A stretch of 58,236 nucleotides of DNA, from positions 1 through 58,236 of the forward strand of contig JAHQWH010000019.1 in the NCBI GenBank assembly GCA_029856105.1, given 5' to 3'. The translations under genes were made by a program, and so were the position numbers. Numbering within the stretch: the stretch's first letter is position 1; the number at the start of each line of letters is the position of its first letter. Below, one piece after another: positions 46,092-54,221 of the stretch. Origin of the DNA: Promethearchaeia archaeon (GTDB lineage: Archaea > Asgardarchaeota > Lokiarchaeia > Sigyniarchaeales > SOKP01). The notes below the pieces were generated by a model. That model had not been told where the DNA came from and did no database searches. It saw nothing but the letters and a program-made list of their open reading frames with translations.

Positions 46092-46756
46092 TTTCTTCTT
46101 ATATATTTTAGAATTACGTAATTATTTCTATGGTCCACATCAGATAAGATAAATCTAGGGCTTTCAATCATTTTTGAAAAACCCTCTCCTTCTACTAAGC
46201 TAATAGCATCTACACCGCCAACGATCCAAGGGGCAATCGTTAACCTTATTTCGTCTACTAAATTATCTTTAATAAAACTCCAATTCAAATTGCCGCCTCC
46301 CTCTAGTAGAATCTTTTTTATACCATTTTGATATAAAATTGGCATGAGTTTAACAACATCAACTCTGCTCCCTTTGCCTGATTTTATAATCTTGATGTTT
46401 TTTAATTCGAAATCTTTTATTTTCTCCATAGACCCATTTTCAGTTATACATATGATCGTGGGGTAAATTTCTGGTTTATATTTTATCACATTTGAATTAA
46501 TTGGTATTGAAAGAGTACTATCTAACACAATTCGATAATATCCGCTATGATCGAAATATTTTATATGAAGCTTTGGATTATCTTTTAAAATCGTCCCTAT
46601 ACCGACCATAATTGCATCTACCTCTGTTCTTAGTTTATGTACGGCTTTCCAGTCTTCTTCGTCAGAAATGTCTGGATCTCCTATTTTAGAAGCAATTTTA
46701 CCGTCAATTGTCATGGCAGCGCTTAAAATTACGTAAGGATGCTTATTTCCTTTCAA
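46088..46756 (-). CDS. RibD C-terminal-like pyrimidine reductase (ArfC type)
   Basis: 222-residue reductase like archaeal 2,5-diamino-6-ribosylamino-pyrimidinone 5'-phosphate reductase, a riboflavin-pathway step that also supplies the FO precursor. Motifs are VILSAAMTIDGKIASKIGD, TEVDAIMVGIGTILKDNP, KKILLEGGGNLNWSFI and VDEIRLTIAPWIVGG. It is coupled to cofG (ATGA) and overlaps the amidohydrolase gene by 14 bases. Placement directly before cofG/H makes ribitylaminouracil supply the likely role. Confidence 0.9.
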   Translation of the reverse strand: MKGNKHPYVILSAAMTIDGKIASKIGDPDISDEEDWKAVHKLRTEVDAIMVGIGTILKDNPKLHIKYFDHSGYYRIVLDSTLSIPINSNVIKYKPEIYPTIICITENGSMEKIKDFELKNIKIIKSGKGSRVDVVKLMPILYQNGIKKILLEGGGNLNWSFIKDNLVDEIRLTIAPWIVGGVDAISLVEGEGFSKMIESPRFILSDVDHRNNYVILKYIRRK

Positions 46757-47915
46757 ATACTACCTCACCTTTAATATATGTTTTTCTGATATTTTCAGAC
46801 TTTGATCTTTGGACAATAATCGGATAAATGTTTTTGTGATCAATCTTATATGAATAATAGTTTGGGTCAGATAAATTTAGTAAAAAAAAATCAGCGTATT
46901 TTCCCTTTGAAATTGACCCAAATTTATTTTCTAATCCAAAGTTTTTAGCAGCATTAATGCTTACCATTTTCAATAAATCTTTTGAAGAAAAATTATTATT
47001 ATTTTTATTAGTTGATAAAACACGAGAAATTCTATATAAATAGCGCATTTCTTCGAACAAATCAATCGTGTTTGCCATTACATTATCAGTCCCTAAACTT
47101 ACAGGAATCTTTAAACTATTAATTTCGGTTATTGGTGGAAATCCAACTCCAAAATAACCATTACATCGAGGACATAAAACTATAGAAATATTTTTACTCT
47201 TTATACTCTCTAAATCTTCTCTTGTATAATGAGTACCATGTATAATTACATCGATTAAATCATCGTTTATTATTTCGTTAAAAAGTAGCTCGTTTCTCGA
47301 GAGTTCAGCGTCGTGGCAGGCTATTATTTTTTTTAAATATTCTTTTTTTAAACTACTTAATTTTTCCTTGCTTTTAGTTGAAATATTCTTATAACTAGCA
47401 AATCCTAAGCCATCTGCATTTTTAAACACAATTTCAACATCAACTGAATTATTATCCCTTCCTAAAATGAGCTTATTAATAGGAGAATCTTTTAAAGTTT
47501 CTTTTAAAAGATCAACACCTTTTAACCCGTTTTCTCGAAAGTCTACAAAGAATGTTATGCCATTTGCTAACATTTCTAAAACTGCTTTTTTTATTCCTTC
47601 TATTTTAATTTCGTTTGAGATTATATTTAACAATTTATGCTTTAATCCGTTTGGAGGGGCAACTACATCAATTAAATCTTTGTTAAATCCCTCCTCTTTC
47701 GCAAAACTATCGCCAATATGAATATGGGAATTAATTAGTCCTGGAACTAATAAAGTACTTCGTTCTTTCCTCGAGATCTCAATATTATTTGTAATATTTT
47801 CGAAAGAAAGAGTAATAATCTTTCCGTCTTTATCTACTTCTATTGAAATATTTTTTTTTAGCTCTAAATCGTCTCCAATTAGCCCATATTTACTATATAT
47901 CGCAGTTTTAGGCAT
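46743..47915 (-). CDS. Amidohydrolase/deaminase-family protein
   Basis: 390-residue metal-dependent hydrolase of the cytosine-deaminase/chlorohydrolase class. Metal and catalytic residues lie in GLINSHIHIGD, ACHDAELSRNE, IIHGTHYTRED and VSLGTDNVMAN. The substrate is unknown. It overlaps the pyrimidine reductase gene and heads the CofG/H operon, so it may deaminate a pyrimidine or pterin intermediate of riboflavin/F420 synthesis (inference). Confidence 0.85.
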   Translation of the reverse strand: MPKTAIYSKYGLIGDDLELKKNISIEVDKDGKIITLSFENITNNIEISRKERSTLLVPGLINSHIHIGDSFAKEEGFNKDLIDVVAPPNGLKHKLLNIISNEIKIEGIKKAVLEMLANGITFFVDFRENGLKGVDLLKETLKDSPINKLILGRDNNSVDVEIVFKNADGLGFASYKNISTKSKEKLSSLKKEYLKKIIACHDAELSRNELLFNEIINDDLIDVIIHGTHYTREDLESIKSKNISIVLCPRCNGYFGVGFPPITEINSLKIPVSLGTDNVMANTIDLFEEMRYLYRISRVLSTNKNNNNFSSKDLLKMVSINAAKNFGLENKFGSISKGKYADFFLLNLSDPNYYSYKIDHKNIYPIIVQRSKSENIRKTYIKGEVVFERK

Positions 47916-48034
47916 ATTAAATTCAAATTTTATTTATTCCTATTTCAAGAAATAATATAATAGAAAATATATTATAAAAATTATTAAAATTGGTACCTCA
48001 TATAAATAACGAGTAAAAAAATTGGTGTTAATTT

Positions 48035-48991
48035 ATTCATCAGTTTAAGAAAGATTTACAAGGTTCTGGTTCGATAGTTGATATTCCAATCGATAAAGTT
48101 GGTATTGTGGGAGTAGAAAAAAAAGTCGAGATTATTCAAGAAAATAAACGGTTTTCTTTTTACCCCAAAATATCTGCCTTAATCTCTTTGCCAGCTCAAC
48201 AGCGTGGCATACATATGTCGCGAACCTCAGAAACTATTGAAGAAATAATAAATGAAGTAATTTTTAAACCCACTCCATCGGTTGAATTAGTCGGAGACAG
48301 GATTGCTAGAAAATTGTTAGAACGGCATCCGTATACCGAAAAGGTTCATGTAAAATTAGAAGGAAAAATAATTGTTCAATGTAAAGACGAACGACAGAGA
48401 ACAATTCAAAAAGCATATGAGATTAGCTCATTTGTAAAGGCAAAGAAGAGAGAACAAGAAGAAGTCGATTTTAGTTATTACATTGGAGCCAGTGCTGTTG
48501 GTATGACGGTTTGCCCCTGTGCTAAGGAAATGAGCCAAGAATACGCTGCAGAAGTTATTAAAAATAGGCAAGATGTTAACCTTTCTGATGATGTAGTTAA
48601 AACTCTTCTTAATATCCTACCATTTAGCTCTCATAATCAACGTTCAATTGGAACCATAATTGTTCAAATAAAAGATTTAAATAGCAATAAGATAGATGTG
48701 TTAGATATCATTGATATTATTGAAGAATCAATGAGTGGAAAAATACAGTCTGTTCTGAAAAGACCTGAAGAAGCCAAACTTGTCAGAATTGCTCATTTAA
48801 AACCGCTATTTTCTGAAGACGTAGTAAGAGAAATGGCTAAAAACTTCATCTTAAGAGATTTTCCAAACATAGAAGATGATTTCAAAATTACTTTTAAGAT
48901 TGAAAGTTTTGAATCTATTCATCCTCATAATGTTTATTCTGAGTTAAAAACTAGAGTGGGTGAGTTGAGAAAAATTATAAAAATGTCGTAA
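48035..48991 (+). CDS. mptA: GTP cyclohydrolase, MptA/FolE2 type
   Basis: Fe(II)-dependent GTP cyclohydrolase opening the pterin pathway. Motifs are ALISLPAQQRGIHMSRTSE, VGMTVCPCAKEMSQEYA (metal Cys) and HNQRSIGTIIVQIKDL. The first GTG (48107) leaves out family-like residues upstream (IVDIPIDKVGIVGVEKKV); the frame is open to 48032 but contains no ATG, GTG or TTG there. ATT at 48035 would give a protein starting with I/M-HQFKKDLQGSGS. If GTG is used, the protein is 294 residues; with ATT, 318. Confidence 0.88.
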   Translation: MHQFKKDLQGSGSIVDIPIDKVGIVGVEKKVEIIQENKRFSFYPKISALISLPAQQRGIHMSRTSETIEEIINEVIFKPTPSVELVGDRIARKLLERHPYTEKVHVKLEGKIIVQCKDERQRTIQKAYEISSFVKAKKREQEEVDFSYYIGASAVGMTVCPCAKEMSQEYAAEVIKNRQDVNLSDDVVKTLLNILPFSSHNQRSIGTIIVQIKDLNSNKIDVLDIIDIIEESMSGKIQSVLKRPEEAKLVRIAHLKPLFSEDVVREMAKNFILRDFPNIEDDFKITFKIESFESIHPHNVYSELKTRVGELRKIIKMS

Positions 48992-49005
48992 TAATTTTTA
49001 TTTAC

Positions 49006-50121
49006 CTATCTTTTCTTCTTTAAAAAATGTCTATAGACAATTAAATAATTTTTTACAGATATCATTCTAGGATTACGCCTAAAACCTGATGGTATAACAG
49101 CACTACAACGTGAGCAGAGGTTTGAAGTTCGCATCCAATCTTTAAATTCATCAGCATGTGCGGGATATCTGCAATTTGGACATACAACAATTCCTCTGCC
49201 TCTATCTCCGGGAAGTTTTGGTAAATTAAAACAAAAGATACATTTGAAATCATCTACTGTAAGATATGATGCTTTTGGTTTATATTTATTTAGATCACGA
49301 ACTTTTGAAGTTGGTTTAACACGAGTAGTACGTGAAGTATTTGTTGTTCTAGTCCTTGCCGTTTGTTTATGTGATGTAGGGGTTGTTCTTGACGATTGGG
49401 TTCTAGATCTTGTTGTATGTGTAGTTGTCCTAGTTGATGGAGATGTATTAGTTGTGCGTGTTGTGCGTACTCTTTGTCTCTGGGTTGAAGGTGTGGTCAA
49501 ATTATTGATCCTTCTAGTACGGTCAGCAATGTAATCCCGAGTTAACGTTGGTATTGATGAACCAGTACTAGTAAATCCAAAAACAATTAATATTAAAACT
49601 ATAGCTATGAAAAGTAATAGGAGATTTAAGTCTAGTAGAGTAAAATTATAAAAAGTTATCCAATAAGCAATAATAAAAATAAGAACTGAGAACGATAGAA
49701 TATATCCCAATGTCCTTGCTTTTACTGATTTTTTTCCAAAATAGATTATATTATATTTCTTAAAACAACGATATAAAGAATATAAACCATACATTACGAA
49801 TGGAAAAGCAAAAATTAGACTCCAAAAACTAAAATACACGCCACTGATAAGACTCTCTCCCAATAGACCAGTAAAAGAGCCCCATATGGAGTAAAAAATC
49901 CCGATAAATAATGGAAGAACCACAAAAAATGCAGTATTATGTGGTGAATTAAACTCGCGGTGGTGCTTGATATTTTCAAAAATCCTTAAAATAAATATTA
50001 TCCATAATCCGATTAATAACCATGTAAAAAAAAAAGCTAAAGAATATGAGATTAAACCATGAATTAAGCCAATTATTAGAAAAATAATAGCTATTATCCT
50101 TAACACTTTTTTTTTAACCAT
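49006..50121 (-). CDS. Membrane RING-like zinc protein, candidate E3 ligase
   Basis: 371 residues in three parts: about five membrane helices (residues ~8-183), a Thr/Arg/Ser-rich low-complexity linker (~195-275), and a C-terminal cytosolic zinc domain. The zinc ligands are C294, C297, C314, C317, H322, C336 and C339, with CPNCRYPAHADEFKDWM between the two halves, RING-like. It is the last gene of the ubiquitin operon, 29 bases after the JAMM gene, where known archaeal systems carry a small RING protein. A membrane-anchored E3 is the natural inference. Confidence 0.75.
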   Translation of the reverse strand: MVKKKVLRIIAIIFLIIGLIHGLISYSLAFFFTWLLIGLWIIFILRIFENIKHHREFNSPHNTAFFVVLPLFIGIFYSIWGSFTGLLGESLISGVYFSFWSLIFAFPFVMYGLYSLYRCFKKYNIIYFGKKSVKARTLGYILSFSVLIFIIAYWITFYNFTLLDLNLLLLFIAIVLILIVFGFTSTGSSIPTLTRDYIADRTRRINNLTTPSTQRQRVRTTRTTNTSPSTRTTTHTTRSRTQSSRTTPTSHKQTARTRTTNTSRTTRVKPTSKVRDLNKYKPKASYLTVDDFKCIFCFNLPKLPGDRGRGIVVCPNCRYPAHADEFKDWMRTSNLCSRCSAVIPSGFRRNPRMISVKNYLIVYRHFLKKKR

Positions 50122-50150
50122 GGTTTAATTTTCACCTCAAAAACTATTCA

Positions 50151-50942
50151 TTATTCTTCATCATATTCTAAATAAACTGGTTTTCCTTCAATAATAGGAT
50201 TCATAAAATCTAAAATTTCTGGTAACATTCTCACATCTAAATGCCCCTTAATATCAAAGGGAATTGAAAACCATTTTTTTGTTTTAAAATTAGCACGATA
50301 AATTTCAAAACCTAAAGATTTCCCGTTAATCTGATATGGATCAATAACAAGCGCAATAGCCTTATCCCATAATTTTTGATATCTTGCTTGAGTTCCTAAG
50401 TCTTCTCGTGACATAAAACATCCATAGGAAGGATGAGAATGATACCATCCACAAATAAACTGATTATTTTTTTTAATATCCTTGAATGCTCTAACGTAAT
50501 TTCTATAATCTTTAATTTCAGCATATACTGCTGTACCATGCCCCATCGGATACGCATCTTCAACATGGAGAATTCCTTTTTTATTATCGTATTTTCCTGC
50601 AAGCAACCCTATTACTTCAACCCAATTCTCTCTTCGGATTTTAGAATGTGCATATTTTAATGAATGGCTAGAGATCTTAAGGATAGATTTTACAGTCAAA
50701 GATATTTCAACTTTATCATTTCTAGCTACAGTTTTTATTGTGTCCATAGGAATTGGTTCAAGTTTGGCTTTAATTTCTTCTGAATGCTTTAAAGGCTTTG
50801 CGTTAATAAGCTCAGTTGTTAATTCTTCTTGCAATTCTTCTAGTTGTAATTCGGTATATACTTCTTCAAGCAATTCCTTTTTAATTTTTTCCTTAATTTT
50901 CTGTTTTATTGAATCTCTGAGCGCTTTATCATCACTATTCAT
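50151..50942 (-). CDS. Rpn11-like JAMM/MPN+ deubiquitinase
   Basis: Zinc metalloprotease of 263 residues (ATG 50942; an alternative ATG at 50969 overlaps the E2 gene). The N-terminal ~50 residues are charged and helical. The MPN core has Glu109 (WVEVIGLLAG), His168, His170 and Asp181 in GWYHSHPSYGCFMSRED, the complete JAMM motif. GCFMSREDLGTQARY closely resembles Rpn11. It would trim the Ubl precursor tail or remove the modifier from targets. GGTGA 8-12 bases before ATG 50942 supports that start. Confidence 0.93.
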   Translation of the reverse strand: MNSDDKALRDSIKQKIKEKIKKELLEEVYTELQLEELQEELTTELINAKPLKHSEEIKAKLEPIPMDTIKTVARNDKVEISLTVKSILKISSHSLKYAHSKIRRENWVEVIGLLAGKYDNKKGILHVEDAYPMGHGTAVYAEIKDYRNYVRAFKDIKKNNQFICGWYHSHPSYGCFMSREDLGTQARYQKLWDKAIALVIDPYQINGKSLGFEIYRANFKTKKWFSIPFDIKGHLDVRMLPEILDFMNPIIEGKPVYLEYDEE

Positions 50943-50949
50943 AATACAT

Positions 50950-51477
50950 TCACCATTTATCTTTTGCATATTTCTTTACAAGACTTTTTACTTTTTTATC
51001 AAAAAGCTTCGGATTTTTCATCATTTCTATTGCAGCTTTCTTATTAAAAACATCAGTGGGATTAACATACTTACCATGGGTGTTTAACATGGCAATTATT
51101 GCTTGAACAACAGTATTTGCTGTTTTTGAAGGACTCCATCCTCCTTTTTTACCCGTTAAAGAAGGATCTACTAAAGCTAAACAAATATTTCTCTGCCCTT
51201 TGTATTCACTTGGTTTTGCCCAAAAATTTGGATGCCAAATTGGAGTATGCAATCTTACGAAAGGAGGGCGCTTAGGATACTGAGCAGGGAATTTCATTTC
51301 CAACTTAAACAATCCACCTGCATAAGCTGTACCTTTAGGACCTTTAATTGTGATTGCTAAATGATCAATACTCTTTTTTTTCGAATTAAATGGTTTTAAT
51401 TGGATAATAGTACCTTCTTTAAGCAATCTTTTTAACCCCGCAAAATCTCTAGAAACACGACTGGTTCTTATACTCAT
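50950..51477 (-). CDS. E2 ubiquitin-conjugating enzyme
   Basis: 175-residue UBC-fold protein. The family core runs from LAITIKGPKGTAYAGGLFKL and FPAQYPKRPPFVRL to the HPN motif at 82-84 and catalytic Cys99 in RNICLAL, followed by GGWSPSKT. The stretch between HPN and the cysteine, and that between the cysteine and WSP, are each several residues longer than in canonical E2s. It accepts the Ubl from the E1 encoded just upstream and lies 8 bases before the JAMM gene. Confidence 0.94.
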   Translation of the reverse strand: MSIRTSRVSRDFAGLKRLLKEGTIIQLKPFNSKKKSIDHLAITIKGPKGTAYAGGLFKLEMKFPAQYPKRPPFVRLHTPIWHPNFWAKPSEYKGQRNICLALVDPSLTGKKGGWSPSKTANTVVQAIIAMLNTHGKYVNPTDVFNKKAAIEMMKNPKLFDKKVKSLVKKYAKDKW

Positions 51478-51558
51478 TTTCTCAACCCTTTTTTTTATAT
51501 TTTTTTTTATACTTTTTATTTAATAGATTTTTCTCAAAAATCATTTTTGATTTATATT

Positions 51559-52782
51559 TTATTTTAATTTTAAGGTAACGTAAATATCTCCACCCTTAAA
51601 CCCCACAACGGTCAGAAATTCGTAATTTCTTAATCCATTTTCGATTACACTTTGCTCTAAATCTAAAACCATGATGTCATTGAAATCCTGTAAGGTAATA
51701 ACTGGTTCAAATTCAGGTTCCAATTCAAATCCATTTTTTTGCAATGTTCTAATTATGTTCATGCAGGGTGATTGAGGTTTCATTTTTATAGCAATACGTC
51801 TTACGTTTTTACCACATTGAGAACATTCCGGATTTCTCTTCTTTTCAATATGATACAGTTTCATTGTCATTCCATTAAATATAACATAACTTGAAATGGG
51901 CCGTCCTAAACTCTTATGACCTCTTTTCCAATGCAAAATTTTCACAGCTTCATGTGATTCTAAAGCAGAAATAATAGCATTAATAGTAATGATCCCAGGA
52001 TCATGACGATCAATGATTTTAACTATATCATCAGAAGTATATTCAGGTAGGAAATTATGCTTATTCACTAATTCATTTGCGACTTTTTGGATAAATTCAA
52101 TATCTTTTATATTTTTTGGGTTCAGATCTCTATCAAATTTTTCTTTAAACGCCATATCTCCTTTAAAAACACAATGAATCCGTTTTCGGGGGATACCTAC
52201 CACTGTACAGGCTGCCATTTCATCACTTTCTCCTACTGGTAGTGGATTACATTCATAGCAAGCATTCCGATACGGAAAGATTGAATACATATGTCCGTGA
52301 TAACCAGATGTACCTCCATCCACTAATGGTTTTCTAAATCTTATACATTGCGCATTTAGGTTCAAACGAGCATTCATTGAATCAAGACCTCCAATAACAA
52401 CATCAGCCGCATGATATAAAGCAGGATCTAACCTTTCTAAGGAGGTATGATAACCTTTTACAGTAACATTGGGATTAATCTTGATTAGCTTATTAGCTGC
52501 CACAATAGCTTTTGGTTCTCCTAACTTTGCATCAACAAAAAGAAGTTGGCGATTCAAATTGGAATGCTCAATAATATCTAAATCAACAAGATCTAAATGG
52601 CCGACCCCTAACATGGCCAGGTTTTTACTAATTTCGCAACCTAACCCACCAATGCCTACAATTAACACTCTTGAGTTTTTTACCAAATTCTGAGACCATC
52701 CTTCCAAACGAAATTGGCGGTCATATAAATCTCTCTCTTCCGCTGTCATTCTTTTGGCAAAAAAATCTGATTCCTTATCCAT
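51559..52782 (-). CDS. E1-like ubiquitin-activating enzyme
   Basis: 407 residues from ATG 52782 (a GTG at 52791 is also in frame). It has the adenylation domain with VLIVGIGGLGCEISKNLAM, DLDIIEHSNLNRQ, GGLDSMNARLNLN and a zinc site (C175, C178, C320, C323). The putative thioester Cys192 is in AACTVVGIPRKRIHC, like the Uba3/Uba2 CTxxxxPR motif and unlike MoeB/ThiF. The C-terminal ~65 residues resemble a ubiquitin-fold domain that recruits E2. It lies between the Ubl and E2 genes. Confidence 0.93.
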   Translation of the reverse strand: MDKESDFFAKRMTAEERDLYDRQFRLEGWSQNLVKNSRVLIVGIGGLGCEISKNLAMLGVGHLDLVDLDIIEHSNLNRQLLFVDAKLGEPKAIVAANKLIKINPNVTVKGYHTSLERLDPALYHAADVVIGGLDSMNARLNLNAQCIRFRKPLVDGGTSGYHGHMYSIFPYRNACYECNPLPVGESDEMAACTVVGIPRKRIHCVFKGDMAFKEKFDRDLNPKNIKDIEFIQKVANELVNKHNFLPEYTSDDIVKIIDRHDPGIITINAIISALESHEAVKILHWKRGHKSLGRPISSYVIFNGMTMKLYHIEKKRNPECSQCGKNVRRIAIKMKPQSPCMNIIRTLQKNGFELEPEFEPVITLQDFNDIMVLDLEQSVIENGLRNYEFLTVVGFKGGDIYVTLKLK

Positions 52783-52866
52783 TATTATCACTTTTAATAT
52801 TATTCGAAAAAATAAAAAAATTGAAGGGCTTAATGCCCTTATATTAAACTTTATGAAAAGAAATAT

Positions 52867-53199
52867 TTAAAAGTATCCCGCAGTACTTGCTGGGATCAAG
52901 AGAATGTCGTCGCCATCATTAACACCATAATCTTTTAATTGATTACCCTCATCCATAGTAACTCCTCCGGATGAGAGGTGAAATTCTTCAGGATCAAGTC
53001 CGTATAAATTTCCTAATGTTTGTTTGATGTCACTTACATTATTAGCGTCATTCACCGTTAATTTCTCCTTCTTTTCACCAGGACCAATAGTTGACATGAA
53101 GTATAGAGTCAACTTTCTGCCTGTTGAGGGTGTTTTACTTGATGGAGTCTTAGATTTAACTGGTTCTAATTCTTCATCAAAATCGTCTTCAAAACTCAT
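52867..53199 (-). CDS. Ubiquitin-like modifier precursor (Ubl1)
   Basis: 110 residues: an acidic, disordered N-terminal ~28, then a beta-grasp ubiquitin fold (KLTLYFMSTIGPGEKKEKL, VSDIKQTLGNLYGLDPEEFH, SSGGVTMDEGNQLKDYG, DGDDILLIPA). The C-terminus is S-T-A-G-Y-F: one glycine (G108) preceded by Ala, followed by a two-residue tail. Conjugation would require removal of Tyr-Phe, which the JAMM protease could do. First gene of the operon with E1, E2, JAMM and RING. Confidence 0.92.
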   Translation of the reverse strand: MSFEDDFDEELEPVKSKTPSSKTPSTGRKLTLYFMSTIGPGEKKEKLTVNDANNVSDIKQTLGNLYGLDPEEFHLSSGGVTMDEGNQLKDYGVNDGDDILLIPASTAGYF

Positions 53200-53465
53200 T
53201 CAAATCACTTTATCTATTTTTTTAATTTTTTTTTTTAAGAATTTAATAATATGATGTAAAAATGATATTAAAAAACTAATTGGAATGATTTTGAAGTTTT
53301 ATTAATTTTAAAAAGTAAAAGAAATTATATATTAAATAGAGTTCCTAAGAAAATATATTTATAAATTGAATGACAATTTATTAATATTTATTGGTGAGAA
53401 TACTGTTTAGAAAGAAGATTTGATTAATAAATTCAGACTTTTTAACATAGTAAAAATTTAAGCTT

Positions 53466-54137
53466 ATGAGCTCTCCGGATAACCTTCAATCTATTGTGTG
53501 TGATTTAATAGGGGAATATTTGAAAAAGAAACCTTTCTTTTCAATAGAAGATATTGTTGTATTTATCAATAATAGATCAAAATCTAACCCTTATCTAAAT
53601 AAAAATAGTATTGAACTTATAATTAAAAATCTAATTAAAAAAAGAATTTTAATTCCTGGAACAAAATTAATGAAAAACAATATTATTGAACATCCTATAA
53701 GAAATGAAATTTATAATTTTATAAAGAAGAATCCATCAAATATTAATGAAATAATGAAAGCCATTAATATTGGAAGCAATCAAACATTATGGCATTTATC
53801 TTGCTTAGAAAAATTTAGATTTACTAGATCAAAAAAAATTGGTAATCAAAAAATAATCTTTGAATACGATTCAAATCCAGAATATGACATGTTATTTTTT
53901 TATTTAAAACGAAATATCGTTCAAGAAATAATTGATTTTATGATTAAAGAAAATAAAACATTAAAGGGTACTGAAATCTCAACTGGATTAAAAAAGAATT
54001 ATAATACGATAAAAAAGTATCTTGAAATATTAAAAAATCTGGATTTAGTAACAATCGAAAAAGAAAATAAAAAGGTTTCTTTTAAAATCAATACAGAGAA
54101 ATACTATAAAATAAGAGAATCACTTTTAGGTGAGTGA
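53466..54137 (+). CDS. Tandem winged-helix transcriptional regulator
   Basis: 223 residues with two or three winged-helix units: an N-terminal helical domain, a central ArsR/Lrp-like wHTH (IYNFIKKNPSNINEIMKAIN, TLWHLSCLEKFRF, SKKIGNQKIIFEYD) and a C-terminal one (GTEISTGLKKNYNTIKKYLE, LDLVTIEKENKKVSFKI). The architecture matches tandem wHTH regulators common in Asgard genomes. It lies between Ubl1 (divergent, 266 bases) and the membrane Ubl, so it may control the ubiquitin locus. Confidence 0.75.
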   Translation: MSSPDNLQSIVCDLIGEYLKKKPFFSIEDIVVFINNRSKSNPYLNKNSIELIIKNLIKKRILIPGTKLMKNNIIEHPIRNEIYNFIKKNPSNINEIMKAINIGSNQTLWHLSCLEKFRFTRSKKIGNQKIIFEYDSNPEYDMLFFYLKRNIVQEIIDFMIKENKTLKGTEISTGLKKNYNTIKKYLEILKNLDLVTIEKENKKVSFKINTEKYYKIRESLLGE

Positions 54138-54221
54138 GCATCAAAATTTCAAACTTATTCCAATGGGATTTATATTTTGAATTATACATTAGAAATTTGA
54201 ATAAAATTTATCATAAAAATC

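Noticed and set aside
48061..48090. GGTTCGATAGTTGATATTCC as a tRNA T-arm
   Set aside because: No acceptor, anticodon or D-arm could be found around it and it lies in the mptA reading frame. No tRNA or rRNA gene was recognised anywhere in the window.
49244..49534. Val-rich plus-strand ORF of 96 residues
   Set aside because: It is the antisense of the Thr/Arg-rich linker of the membrane RING gene; its composition follows from that repeat.
51559..52782. E1 as an ordinary MoeB/ThiF adenylyltransferase
   Set aside because: The ACTVVGIPR catalytic-cysteine motif, the extra C-terminal ubiquitin-fold-like domain and adjacency to E2 and JAMM fit an E1 better.
53466..54137. Winged-helix protein as an ESCRT-II subunit
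   Set aside because: Asgard ESCRT-II proteins also use winged helices, but this sequence has the ArsR/Lrp-like helix-turn-helix and wing pattern of transcription regulators.
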